A DNA stretch of 64,000 nucleotides from Scleromitrula shiraiana (lineage: Eukaryota > Ascomycota > Leotiomycetes > Helotiales > Sclerotiniaceae). Under the pieces are notes generated by a model that was given only the letters and a program-made list of their open reading frames with translations, had not been told where the DNA came from and made no database searches. Position numbers and translations under genes: made by a program. This document shows positions 1-12,762 of the stretch, piece after piece. The DNA lies in the NCBI GenBank assembly GCA_028455995.1, contig JABELC010000011.1, positions 1,550,001 to 1,614,000 of the forward strand, given 5' to 3'. The first letter of the stretch is position 1, and each line of letters starts with the position of its first letter.

Positions 1-931
1 ACCAATCTTAACCCTACATCCTTGTCTGGAAATGGTGCTTGTTTGATCGTAGGTTTGGTGTGCAGACCGAAGAATGAGTCTCTCATCGAAGTTCCTCCTT
101 GTACAGCTGCTTTTGTGCTTCCCGGTGGTCGTGAGGGTCTCACTCCACTCTTATCACTACCATTATTGCCCGAGACCGAAGATTTAACTGCCGCAAATAC
201 AACTCTTGCAAAAGATATGCCTGATGTCGAGCCCAAGTATCTCGAATCCGAAGCACCCTGGACAGAAACACCCCCGATGTTCGAGACCAATTTATTCAAT
301 TTCTCGGACTCATCTTGTCGCTTATTCCACGTCATTTCATCTTGAGTTTGTTTGCGAGCAAGAGCCGTATCTCCATTATTGATAGTAGGTCTTCCATCGT
401 CACTCGGGGTATGTACCGCTACAGGATCTGCCCCAGGTACGGAGGAATGGTCTAGAACTTCGGCTGGCGCAAACGAGATATTGTTTTGCTGCAACAAAGT
501 CTCGAGATATCCTACTCTTGTTTCCAAATAATACACATAACTATCAATGTCAAGTATTAGCCCCTCCATTCATTTTCTCATTATCATCAGGGGAAGAGAA
601 CTCACCTCCGAGGAATCTCCCTCTTGGTAATAGGATCATAACCCACACATTTCACTCCCGCCTTCTCACAACTCGCACAACTGGGCAATCGTTGATCGCA
701 CCTATTTTTCCTCAACCTACACCTATTGCATGCGCTCACATTACGAAAACTGCTACTCTGGCCAGTTTTAGCTCCACCCTCTGTCTTCACCACTGGATCT
801 GCCGGTGCTTGTTCTTCGGGGAGAGTCTTTGGGCTACTGTTCTTCACCGTGGGAGAGGGATCGGGGGGACTGTGTCGCGCTCGTTTGTTGGGATAACCAC
901 TTGCGTTTGTGGGCGGCGAGTGGGGGTTCAT
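1..931 (-). CDS. Zn2Cys6 fungal transcription factor (5' part; continues beyond the left edge)
   Basis: This is a DNA-binding regulator of the Gal4 class. Exon 1 (931-606) starts at ATG 931 and encodes a basic, Pro/Ser-rich leader followed by the binuclear zinc cluster ACNRCRLRKNRCDQRLPSC, with the six-cysteine spacing C-x2-C-x6-C-x5-C-x2-C-x6-C at about residues 68-95. The donor GTGAGT at 605 and an acceptor ending at 541 join in phase to give IPRSYVYYLETRVGYLETLL, the usual linker and coiled-coil dimerisation element. Exon 2 (540-1) stays open to the window edge and ends in FPDKDVGLRL, which resembles the beginning of the fungal transcription factor middle homology region. Targets cannot be told from sequence. 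The 3' end is missing because of the window edge, not because of a break. Confidence 0.9.
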
Positions 932-2183
932 CGTCGTTGGCGCATATGTCTATCAATGGTGAATCTTGTGAATGTGTGCGCTATGTTCGAAATTCCCGTC
1001 CGGAACTAAAAATCACTGTCGCGCAATTGATTCAATTACAAGAAGTCCTATATCTGCTTATTATCCAACATCGTGCCGTTCTCTTTTCTTGTCTTTAGAA
1101 TTTCAATTGTACAGTCGTAACACAATCAGTTCGTAATCGCTCGGTATGTAAGATTAGAAAGTGGGATGTTCAATGAGAGCAGATTGTACTACTTCTGGTG
1201 TCTCAAAAGTACAGTTTGACCGGGTAAAGTATGAAGTTATCTAGATCAACAATTGATCAAGAGCCGCGTCTTCCAAATGGTAAGTCTGCGTAGGGTTCTT
1301 TGGTTCTTACCGGAACAATTATACTGTACAGGAAAAATGATCGACCTGAATTTCTTCTATATCCTTATCCACTTCTAACAAGGGTTCCTCACCCGCTAAT
1401 GGCTTTGACAGATAAGCGATGATTTCTAACTAAATGATAAGAGCTTCAGCGAATTAGATAACTTCATTCCACCAATTTTGTACCTAGACCTCGGTATCAA
1501 TCGGCGATAGTATAAAGTAATATCGGGTCAGATCAAACCTTTTAGTGTTAGAAATGGAGTACCTTTGGAAATGTCACGGTGAAAGTGGATTGATTGTAAG
1601 TAGAACTAGACGAAGAAATGAAGGGGGTAGAATTACAATTAGCATTTCTAGAACACACACATTTATGTAAGGAGCATTTTATATCATGGAAATATCAAGA
1701 TAGGATAAAAATTCCATGTTATGACTAGAATCATAAGGAGATTGTCTAACGCCTATGTAATGCAATCCTGTTGGCCGTTGTCCAAGCTACAAGTGTATTC
1801 AGGACTCTAGTCCTGCACTCCATCCCTAGGTAATATGATATTCCCATTCATATACCACCATTTTCTCAAAACTCCAGTTGGTCCCCAACCATTTATTGAT
1901 ACAAGGACCATACAAATACCGTCTTCGCAAACAACCGTTTGCTGTATTGCTCCATATGCGCCATAGATAAAAGAAGTTAGAAATCGAAGCATCGCCGTGC
2001 TTGTATACGCTGAAAAAGCATAAGGGATATCTAGCATTGAAACAAGGGATTATAAAACCAAAAACATGCCACCCAAAAAGTATCTCTTTTATACAGAGGC
2101 CCTCCAGGGGCCGTCGTAAAAGAATCGAACAAGAAAAGAAAGCTCATTGAGAGTCGTAGATAAAACATAATTTCCAAGAGACG
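932..2183. other. Intergenic, no gene seen
   Basis: This 1.25 kb lies between the transcription factor start and the transporter stop, so it holds the factor's promoter and the transporter's 3' UTR. Short ORFs here (for example minus strand 2037-1807) have no recognisable domain. Confidence 0.6.
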
Positions 2184-4247
2184 TTATTTCACGGTGGTGT
2201 TTTCTTCACTGCTATTCCTTGTTTCGGCGCCAGCGGCGATTCCAGAATCAGGCGCACAGTGATCAAGCATTTGATCGTCAAATGCTTGCTCTTGATCTTC
2301 GTCACTCTTCTCATCAACATCCATTCTACCTCCTTTATCAGTCATGTTAAGACTGATGATAGCACCAATCATAGCAATGGCAGCACTACACCACCAAGCA
2401 AGACCAGAGTATCCCATATTGGCACCGGCTGACAATAAGAAACCCGATATAGTTGGGCCGAAAGCTCTGGAGATGCTCGCCGTTGATGCTGCAACGCCGT
2501 TGATAGTTCCTAACATCAAGAGTGATGGTGCTGAATTGGTCAACAATATCGCATTGCTAGGATAGGTCATTGTTGAGAAAGTGCATTTCCAGATGACGAC
2601 TACATAGAGTCCAATCATCTTGAGATTTTCTGGTAACAATACCAGGTATGGAGTGACAATGTATAGAATTGGGTACGAGAGCGCAATGGTTCTGAACAAG
2701 CCCAAAGCTCCAAGACGTCGAACAACGATTGGGAACAGGAATATCGTAGCGATCATAGAATATAATCCTTGAACCGAGAGAACGACTCCGACATCTGAAG
2801 AGCTCATTCCATATGTACCGACGAATTTGAAAGGCAGTTGTGGAGGTGGAAACGGTGGAGCGTCTTTCTCTTTTTCGAATGAAAGCATGGTTGGTAACAT
2901 TGAATCGAAAGTCATTGTGTGGCTGATGAATCACGAGTCAGTCTTGGCGTTCAACATTGCACAAGAAAATGATCACTTACTAAGCTAGAATGCCATAACC
3001 GATAATATTGATAACGACCTGTTTAGTGAATGCCTTCGTGGCTGCAGCCTTTACTCTTGTTTGCACAACGAATGTATCATTTATGTCGTTCAAATCTAAT
3101 GGCTCTTGAAGATCCTGGATAGTCGATGTCGATGGAAGTTTTGGCGAGCCCTGAGTTGTTCGGTATCCTGGTGGCTGGTCTTCTTCACTCAATAACGAAA
3201 GGATCTCGTCAGCCTCTGCCACCTTCTCGCATCGAGAACCCTTGGATTCTGCACATCGCGCGAATTTGCCGATAATCCATTTTCCTGCCTCCAATCCAGG
3301 GTCTCGGCGGTATTTCTTCTCCGAATGCGTTTCCTCCAAGAATAAAATTCCGACTACGACTCCGCAGGTTACAATTACTGTACAGACAAGGTTGGGTAAT
3401 AGGTAGGGGAATCGTTCCCAGATCGATCCGTGCTGGAATGTTTCTGGCCAATTGATAACGGGTCGAGCCAGTGCGCCTCCAAGGGACGGTCCTAAAATTG
3501 ATCTACAGATTGTGACCATTAGCAAATTTGGGCGCTGACTAGAGCTGACAATTTAGGCCGGAACTCACCCGAGACACCAGACGAATGGCATGATCGTGTA
3601 TGCGCGAGCTAGTGACAGGTCAGAATGCATCCCCAAGCCCAAAATGATAAGTCACTTACGTTGATGTTCCTTCACCGTCACCATTTCCGCCACCGTGGTT
3701 TGCAAGACGCCAATGTTCCTAGAAGAAGCAATTCGTCAGAAAACGTTGCCTAATATGAAAATGAAGCTGCCACCATACCCGTTCAAGAGACCGCCCAGAG
3801 CGCGTGCCAATAATGCCGTTGGAAGGTTCGGTGAAAATCCAAAGATGAGCATGCTCAAGGCCGTACCCGCTAGCCCCGTGAGAAGAACCGGTTTTCGACC
3901 AATTTTGTCGCTCAATCGACCCCAAGCCACTCCGGATGAGAATTCCGCGAAAGCGAACGCCGATGTGACCATGCCACAATACATGAATATTTGCGCATCG
4001 TTGTCGGTGATGTGGAAATCCTTGACCATGAAATATATATACGGGAAAATGGACATAAAAGCAATGGGCTCGCAAATTCGACATAATGCTAGAGATTGGG
4101 CATCAGCTATGCTTCAATTGATGTTGAAATAATGTAGGGCAAGCCACAAGAAGGCGGCTACACAAACTTACCCAGGATTGTCATCTGCTTCGTAGGGAAG
4201 GGAGGGGTCCGCCTCCGCGGTCCCATTTGTCCTGCCGCGGGATTCAT
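2184..4247 (-). CDS. MFS transporter, ZIFL/YCR023C-like group
   Basis: This is a polytopic major facilitator transporter of the plasma or vacuolar membrane; its substrate is unknown. Six exons can be spliced in frame: 4247-4172, 4088-3779, 3718-3660, 3608-3569, 3502-2981 and 2922-2184. They give 581 residues plus a stop, and every junction phase agrees. The N-terminus reads FPTKQMTILALCRICEPIAF across the first junction, followed by the loop motif GRLSDKIGRKPVLLTG between TM2 and TM3, the hallmark of the family. LNGNIGVLQTTVAEMVT and FVWCLGSILGPSLGGALARP are rebuilt by splicing and match this drug/zinc-facilitator-like subgroup. A long acidic cytosolic loop lies between TM6 and TM7, and the tail is acidic. 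The gene lies just upstream of the transcription factor on the same strand, but no functional link is shown. Confidence 0.92.
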
Positions 4248-6160
4248 GTCTGCTACACTCTATGCAGAGCTTCGTTGATAGAACGTGAATTGATGTTGAA
4301 GTGCTATCGTACTTTTGAACTTAGGTGCTTTGACCTATTGACGAGAACGTAAAATAGTAAAAATCGAAGTGGGTTTGGGGGGGGGTAGATAAAGGTTTAT
4401 ATGTTTCGCTCTCAGATAGTTTCCCGTTGTTTTGATTATGTGGTGTAATCAAACTTTATATGATTCAAAATGGATAGATGCAGGTAGAGCTAATTTAAGT
4501 GAATGAGAAAAAGCAACAAATGGTGCAGTAGTAGCTCTTTCCTTTATGGTATAAAAAGGAAGGAAAAGGTTAAATAAAATGATGAAGTAGGCAAGGTAAA
4601 AGTTAGCTGACCGCTGGGTGGGACTCTTTTTTTTTACAACAGAAGCAGCAACGCCAACTTTAATACTGATTATGGTGTTTCAGGCGGTGACGAGGGTCAG
4701 AGAGCTCTATATTTACAGTCGTGGCTCATCCGCTCCCATGCTAATGCTAATGACATGTTGAGCGTTGTCTCTATGGGGCGTACACGGGTTTGGGCTTCTG
4801 TGCTAGAAGCCGTGTATCAGACGACAGCACTACCGTGGTGGATACGCTCTCACTTACCACGCCCCGGCATATGGCTCCGTGACCCGTTTGGCTAAAGAGG
4901 AAAGGAGAATCGATTATTTGGAAAATTATTTGCAGGCAATATGATATGAAAAGAACCCTGCCTTTCCCTGCCTTGTCAATCACTATTTGAACCTCTTTGG
5001 TGGATTCCGAATTGGGCCCAGTTTCCCAGTAGCGCGAGGATCAAGGAAGCGATAGTGAGCATGGCTCGCAGGGGCCCTTTTTTTTCTTCTTACTTGCGGC
5101 GGCGGTGTGATGGTGGAGGAAATGCTTGGAAACATGATGACACTATTATCATGGGGGGTAGAAAGTTACATACAGCTTTGAGTGCCTACTGTTTGTACAT
5201 ACCTAGGCATTGAAGGCAAGTTTGATCCAAATCGGTCAAGACTACGTTTATGTACGTGAACTAGAGGAATTATTGTAATTTAATCTGTGATTCGTCATTT
5301 GACAAGATAAAAGGATGATTTGAAGTGTTATCGGGGTTTTTCTTCTGTTACACAAAATCTTCATTGGATCTTCGGAGATATCACCTAACGCCTTGTCTAT
5401 ACTGTACCCTCTTTTGATTTCTAACATGGATTTTTTAACTATGCATATCTATTTGAGGCGGTTCTATGCTCCATATACTTAGATGAAACGAATAGCATAC
5501 CTACTACATACAAATAATATCTACCGAGTCTACCGGCCTTCCTACCAGCTGCCACTCTAGGGCTTCCTCGTGTTCGGTCTATTCTTCCGAGGGGTCTCTA
5601 GGATAGGTAATGCGATGCCTAATTTCATAACGGGTTTATATCTATGTAATCTATTGCTGTAGAAGACCAATGTTGGAATAACCTTACGCTTTTCATGAAG
5701 CCTTATAAAAAGAGAGAGGCTTGAGTGGGCAGTGCGTGTACAAGTTGTGCGGGGGTTTGGATTATCTTGGATGATTTATTCCCTCATCAAACACTTGAGT
5801 TGCAGTTGAAGGCGCTGAGCGGGAAAAGCCAGCCCTAACGTTCAACTCACCCCGTTATCTCCATGAGCTGATACGAAGACTGTTTTCTATTGCTCTCCCA
5901 GTTCCGTTTTTGTTTCTATTCCCGGTCCAGTTTCTTCAATCTCTTCGATTTTCCCCCGAAGAGTCTATTGAAAAGGCCTTACGATATGCGGGCAGGTTGA
6001 TCATTTGTCGATTGTTCTCTTTCTTCCTAAGTAAGTCGCATTTTCAATTTTCCATTTTCATCGATTTTCAATATCAGGATGAACATAATAATCACACTCT
6101 GCTTCGTTGCCACCCTATATCTCACTCATTCAATAACCCTTTTAAGCAATAACCAAGCAT
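4248..6160. other. Intergenic, no gene seen
   Basis: This stretch holds the transporter promoter and further noncoding DNA. It includes a T run near 4628 and a G run at 4378-4386. The ORF at 5910-6152 is short and of low complexity. I see no domain or splice pattern that supports a gene. Confidence 0.5.
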
Positions 6161-7045
6161 TAAAGATTCAAGTACAGAGCCAAGAGCCCAAGAAATTCAA
6201 GCACATTAAGCATCAGCATGTACAGTCCAATATTTCCTGAATACCAGATACCGAGTATCGTACACTGAGGTACAGATACACGACTGAGCAAGTATTTATT
6301 CATCTTACATACTCACAACAAGTACGAGAAAGTTGGTACAGAGTACATAGAACAGTGCATACTGTAGATGTAAGAACTTACCTAGATTTACGGAATTAGT
6401 ACATGTTACACCGGATGCTACAACAGTATGGCCACCTTGAGTGAATACAAATCATTGTCACGGATTCTTACTGGGTACAAATTCCAAGTACCAGAGCTGT
6501 GGGAAACATTAGTCTCGTTCCTTTTCTATTCCTTGAAAAGGTAGTCAGGGGGCTATTGAGAAGAGGCTGAATACCATACCTCCAGGATTTTCCATGTAAA
6601 GATTAAAATAAATGAAACTATCGAGCGGTTCCTTACTTATTACTGATGTGACCTTACATTTGATAATTATACCTGGGTAAAAGATTAAAAGATGTACAGT
6701 ACTATAACTTGTACGATGAACTTATCTTTATCAAAAATTACCGATTTTAAGATGTGGCAAGGTCGGATAGGTTGAAGGTTTCATGTATCTTGGCGGAGCA
6801 TAGACTATTGTCTTCGTAATGGTTGATCTAATTAAGACACCAACTTGAATGTTGTATTATGCATTCTCACGTTGGAAAAGAGAAAATGTCAAATGTCAAT
6901 TGCAGTAAATAAAGTAAGCAAGCAACAGTAAGACGGGTTTCGTTTGAGCACCTCTATGTATACTCGGTATGGTGCTACTCGTACTCAAGAAAATTTGATA
7001 GGTAAGGAAGTACCTTGAAGGTACTGGTCTCCTGCAATCTGTACG
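6160..7045. repeat. GTAC-rich noncoding stretch
   Basis: The tetramer GTAC, mostly as GTACA or AGTAC, occurs roughly twenty times here (for example near 6171, 6219, 6259, 6270, 6317, 6334, 6343, 6397, 6474, 6490, 6692, 6697, 6711, 6978, 7010 and 7021). A random 0.9 kb would contain about three or four. The copies are dispersed, not tandem. No ORF underlies them. Confidence 0.5.
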
Positions 7046-10000
7046 AAATTCTCCGTTTTTATTTATTTATATACGTCAATTTGCAATGAAGGGATAGGGA
7101 TATCCATACCACTCGTGGTACTGTCTCCATCAATGGGTCGAGGATCGGGTCTCTTTGAGCAGAGACCGTTGGAGCCGCGGAATCGGAACACAGGGGCATG
7201 GATTAGAGAAGGAAATGAGAAGCTTCGAAAGTTCCATACGTACTATATCTAAATGAAATGACCATTGGCGTCTTTGGATTTCGTTTCAGTCGTCGCGGAT
7301 CGTATAAAAGATAAAAGAAAGGAGACAGCTAGAGAATGTTCAATGTTTATTACATGTGGGAATTAAGGAATCAAGCATGAGGAAATAAACCAGGTATTTC
7401 GATGTGCCAACTTAGGTCAGACAAACATGATCTAATATTCAGGAGATCTCAAAGCAAGGACTTCAGGAAAATCTTGGAAAGTTCGCAACAGGCCGAAGAA
7501 AGAGTACTGTAAAATATCGGTCCTGCGACGTTTTTGTTACGGCACACTAGCCACCCCATCTTCGACGATGATCATCATAAGGGGGCGAGCTCGGGGATTG
7601 AAGCCGCGCTTGATGAATGGATGGATCGGTTGGTTTGGTTGGATGGATCGGTTGGTGGTGGGTTGGTTAGTTTGAATGGGCTGAGGGCTGAGGGCTCAAG
7701 CATCAAGCCTGAACGCTTAGAATTCAACTACTGTAACTTTTCCAAGTGGTTTATCGGTTGGTATCAAATAGTTTGATTCCTCGGAAGTCATTCCTAAACT
7801 TCCGTTGGAGGTAATAAATTTATTTATTCAATTCGTTACGATATGGTACATTTTTTTTTTTTTTTTTGCCTCTGTTGGTGTGGACCATAACATACAACAG
7901 TGTTATAAATCTGATGTTCTCAGACCCAGGTGCCGTTTGCTCTGAAGCCTTTAGCTGATGCTTATTACTCGAGTACAGTATTTTTTGATCTTGTGTAACC
8001 ATACTACAAACCCATAACCTGATGGAAATATCTGTGCCTTGCATAGCATTCTAGAAGCACGATCACTGCGCCTTTCCCCTCGGCAGGACTCTTCTTAACC
8101 CTGTGGTTGCTCATTGGTTATTTATCTCGTCTCCATTGAAAAAAAAAAAAAAAAAAAATTAAAAAAAAAATTAAAAAAAGAATTCATGTAGTAAAAATTG
8201 CAGAAAACATTACAACGCTGTTCCCTGAAGCCTTTGATGGTACTTTACTTTTATTACTTTTATTACTTTCCTTCCTATTCTCTCCTGAGACATAATTGTG
8301 TAACTTCCTCATTTTCCATGCGAGAAGAAGAAGAGAGAAAAAAAAAAAGGACCAAATCATCAACCCAATTTGATACACCGCCGAATCTACAAATTGTTGC
8401 GATGTGTTTTTTTTTTTCTCTCTCTGATGGATATATGGAAATACAAACTTCCATTCCCCATTCAAAAGGTTTCATTTAGTCAATGACCATTCAATGGCCA
8501 ATTGTGTGGCTTATCCGGTTCAAAATCCGGTGTGGGAATAATTGTGTGCCTAACTTTTCAATTTTCTTATTCATTTTTGATGCTATTTGTTTCCGACTTG
8601 ATCCTCATTGTACTATCGCTCATTTGTTCCAAGGTTAAAGATAAACTTGCTTGCCATGTGGTTTTAACTCCCCAATTTTCATCTCTATCTTCCCCGCCCC
8701 AACACAAGGGATGGATATCCAGATACGCGTAAAGATCGTGAGGAATCTCGGATTCTTTCGCGTGGCACTTAGGCTCAAAGCAAGAAAAAAAGTTTCAATG
8801 ATCTCCACCCGAGATCTTCGTGCATTCCTGATTCCTCTACCTACAAGAGGAAGCAATTCCGATAATTTGGGATTCCGACAACTCTAAGAAATTGGTTTCA
8901 TGGGTTTGGAAAGACTTCCGGTGCTCACGGCGGCTACGCACATTCAAATGCATGCATGCACATATTTCAGCACCAGTAATGCCGAAAAAGCTTTATGGGT
9001 TGATTATTTCAACAAGTCAAGGTTTTAGTTGACTATGTACGATGCTGACGAAAGCTGTGTCCGACATTATTTCATTTTATCGGTGTGAGGGCTTTATGGA
9101 CCAGTAATTATCTTCCGTGCGATGTATGTACTTTCTGCGTCATGTACTCCCTCATATGATGTACATGTAAGTATCATGTCTTTAATCTATCGATGTTGTA
9201 CAAACAACGAGTGATTTCGTATCTTTACGTACTTTTACATGCTTTTACATGCGAATACCATACGTTCCAACAAAAACGTTTGATGCAATTTGATCAATTT
9301 GATCTCTTCTATGTACATGTTTGATGGCTTGCAGGACTGCGAGATGTACCGTTAGATGCTGAATCATCATCTGAGATCATATCATCTGAAGGTTGCAATG
9401 CAGTCACCCATGGAATGTAACTTATGCATCTCGAAGGTCACAACCTGCCCCTCCCACACCCTGATTTCAGCCCCGTTCCACAACCACGAATTTAAATGAT
9501 ATTGGCTAGAATAATGTCCTTAACGAGGTACGCGAAGCGCGCACGAGTAGTATAACGTTGGGCATCGTCGTTTTTCATCTCGAGAAACACGGTTGTGGAA
9601 GCGAGTCCGATTCCGTCGCAAGTCTTCCCACTTTCAAAGCAAATCTCTCGATCTTCTGTATGCGCCAATATCCATCTTGCAGGGTGGCATTTTGAATTGC
9701 TCCTTCTTCCTGCGTATATGGTCAGACGGGTCGTTTGTTGGGTGTAGTTGTAGCCAGGTACCTAGAATGCGGAAGTCGTTTTCTCGCCTATTCCCTTTCC
9801 GAAGTCCGGGCGAAAGGACCCCAAAATGCAAGCAACCATTGCAGCGGAAACGGACAGCCTTACAGAAAATCGATGAAGTGACGGCACGTCATATTTGCTT
9901 ACTCCCCTCGGTCCCAAAGTTTTTCCATGTATCCTTAACCAATCATCCCCTTGACCCAAGTCCCGCTTCTTCTTCACCGTTATTCTTTGACCACAGTCAA

Positions 10001-11522
10001 GTTTCAATGCCTTGCCTTAACCACTGCGCTTCTCTCCCCTGTTTACTACGAAAGTCGCAGACATACATTATATTATGCTGTGTCTCGTGGGCAAAAAGTG
10101 GTTCGGAAGACGGTCCCATCTTCCCCTATCGTTCCTGTATCACAGCCCGAAAAATATGTACCCAACCGCATTGGATGAATCCACAATAGTGGAAACAGAA
10201 TTCCTTGGAGAGATCATCAATCTCGTTCGACACGACAAGTCATACGTGGAAGATTGCCCACAGCAAGCTGCAACACCTTAGGTAGGTAAAAACTTGAAAC
10301 CAAACCAAGCCAAAATCGAACGAAATCTGTCCGTTATTCTTAATTCACCCACGGTAGGATTTGATTGATGAAACGTGGGAAAGGGAAAATGGACGAAAAT
10401 GGACGATATAATGATCAGATGATTATCACATGCAATCCAACCTGCAAGGCTGAGCACATCAATATAGCGGGACGAGGCTTTTGCCCTGCATCTTAAAGAT
10501 GATCACCATAGAATTTCCGTATTTGAATCCCGACATACCATGTATGTTACATTGAAGCTTGAAGGTCATGCGATAATGACTAAATTGGGCAATTTACTCA
10601 AAGCATGGGCGCGAAATGAGAAAAATAAAAAGGATGAACGGGCGCGTAAAGTTAAAAGTTATCATGGATTGAATTGCATTGAAAACCAACAGGGCAATAT
10701 CGTTAACAAATGACTCTTTCGGAATATATTTCCGAAAGCTACCCCTCTTCCCTCTATCAGAGTTGCTGACAGGTAAACGCGAAGTTGGTGATAATGACTC
10801 TTACCTGACCGGCGACCAGGCTACTACCCCAGAACCCGAGAAAAAATCTAGTTATACTGATAAACTACCAAGGTAAGCAATATACCTAGTTCCCCCAACT
10901 AGTAAATAAGCAATGGAGAATATGTCATGTCAGATCGGGGGTTTAAAAATGGAAATTTTCTCGAATTCCTCCGGGTATGGCTCAAAGATGGCTCAATATA
11001 TATGCGGATATTCATCCGAATATCTCTTTCACATGATCGGATAAACTTTTTCTTAGGATTCTGGATTATCGAACAGTTAGGTAATCATTGATCTGTTGAG
11101 CTACCCGGAAACCGGATTATCTTGAACCGAGTCGTGTCTCCCGTAAAGTTGAGGAATTGAGGCTGAAAGAATACTTGGTGGCGGGGCAATTTTGAATTTC
11201 CTTGACATTATCAAAATTGAAAACCAGTCATATTCCGTAACAGAATCCAAATTTCTTCAATATATCTTAATAATACAACCTCAAGTCCTCATTTGGTTTC
11301 TTACATCTTCTTCAACCCCTTTTCAATATTTTGAAGTCTCAAAACAGAGTCAACACTTATCAGTAAATATCCGATAAACTTCATCAGCTCAATCCCTTGA
11401 AATAGTTCAATTCTACTACATTAGTGGAACCTATCATAAGCGCTTCCCTCGAAACGATCGCGAACAGCCGGTAAGCTGAATTTGTTGAATAACAGCAAAT
11501 AAACAAATTCAATTAAAAGAAT
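7046..11522. other. Long intergenic region without a convincing gene
   Basis: This region contains simple-sequence tracts: a GGATCGGTTGG-like repeat at 7617-7670, GGGCTGA repeats at 7678-7700, a T run at 7850-7867 and A runs at 8138-8176. A second small cluster of GTAC words lies at about 9125-9350. The plus-strand ORF at 9593-10189 is long but starts at TTG and has no domain. The last ~300 bp before 11523 is CT-rich and probably the promoter and leader of the downstream gene. Confidence 0.5.
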
Positions 11523-12350
11523 ATGGCGAAAAAACAAGCTGGAGAGAATTCTAAAAAGGCCGCTGGAAACGCCAAGAAAGCTGAAGTGGCTGCACAGAAA
11601 CAGGCAGCTGAACAAGCAAAGAAGGCACAAGCAGATAATGAAGAATGGGGAAAGGGTGCTAAGAGTACTGCAAAGAAGTAAGTTTCTTGATAGTGTTGTT
11701 CATTTTCTTCCAGTCGGCTTATACTACTACCCCGCACACCACATCATCATCACATTCTATCTAATCCCATTCATCAGCCGATCATTTGTGCTAACGTAGG
11801 ATTAAACAATAGAGATGCAGAGGATCAGAAGAGAGCCGAAGCAGAGAGGAAGAAGCAGGAAAAGGCAGCCCTTCTAAAGGCCGAAGAAGATCAAGCTCCA
11901 TCGGGACCAAAGAAGAATACGAAGAAAGCCGAGAAGAAATCTAAGGGTCTCGACCTATCACAATTTGACGACTCTCCTACCACCCCTTCCAGTGCATATT
12001 CTCTCAATGCCACTGGCATTGATAATGCTTTGGATGCATTGGCTCTGACTTCTGGTGCAAAGGATAAGATCGATAAGCATCCAGAGAGAAGATTTAAGGC
12101 GGCTTATACGGCATTCGAAGAGAGAAGACTGGCTGAGATGAACAATGATGGAAGTGGACAAGGTCTGAGATTAAATCAAAAGAAAGAAAAAATCAAAAGG
12201 GAATTTGAGAAGAGCGAGGAGAATCCTTTCAACCGAGTCAATGCCAGTTATGACTCTACCAAAGCAGAGATGGCCGAGCTTAGACAGGGAGAACAGGCCA
12301 AGATTGAGGCAAGATTGACTTCTCCAATTACTCCTACGGGTAACAACTAG
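11523..12350 (+). CDS. CCDC124/Oxs1-like coiled-coil ribosome-associated protein
   Basis: Exon 1 is 11523-11677 and exon 2 is 11813-12350, giving 230 residues. The N-terminal half is an Ala/Lys/Glu-rich charged coiled coil that begins MAKKQAGENSKKAAGNAKKA, closely matching the family start (MPKK..GEN.K in animal CCDC124). The C-terminal half carries the conserved block HPERRFKAAYTAFEERRLAE and KREFEKSEENPFNR, typical of the CCDC124/Oxs1 domain (DUF1014). Known family members bind ribosomes, and yeast Lso2 and human CCDC124 occupy the mRNA/A-site region of idle 80S ribosomes. A role in ribosome hibernation or recovery is therefore inferred. The 135-nt intron has a GTAAGT donor and an ATAG acceptor. 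Family length is normal and nothing is broken. Confidence 0.92.
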
Positions 12351-12762
12351 ACTTCTGGTTGTTATGTGCGGATTCATATTATCATATAACCTGTGATAGT
12401 TTTTGTTTTTGAGCATTTATGAGGAATGAAATGATGATGATGACGTCTTTGGGGGGGAAAGCAAACGATGATGATAGATAGAGCACGAATGATATCCAAT
12501 CTAACCACAAATTTAATCTACCAAATTATCAAACAACTCTCAAAATCTAGAACGTTTAAACAAACCGCAGACCTATATCAACGTTCATAAGAATATTAAT
12601 AACTTCATTTCAAAACATTAGCATTGATCTGATGTACCTCGGGACAATAAACCTCACCGCTTTCACTACACATCAACCTCCTCTGCAAAACTGAATTCAT
12701 ATCTCAAAATAAATATCCACAACATACCATAGCATATCCAAATCATAAGCGAATGAGCAACG

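Noticed and set aside
9593..10189. 198-codon plus-strand ORF in the long gene-free interval
   Set aside because: It starts at TTG, has no ATG near its start and no domain or splice context, and overlaps several equally long ORFs in other frames.
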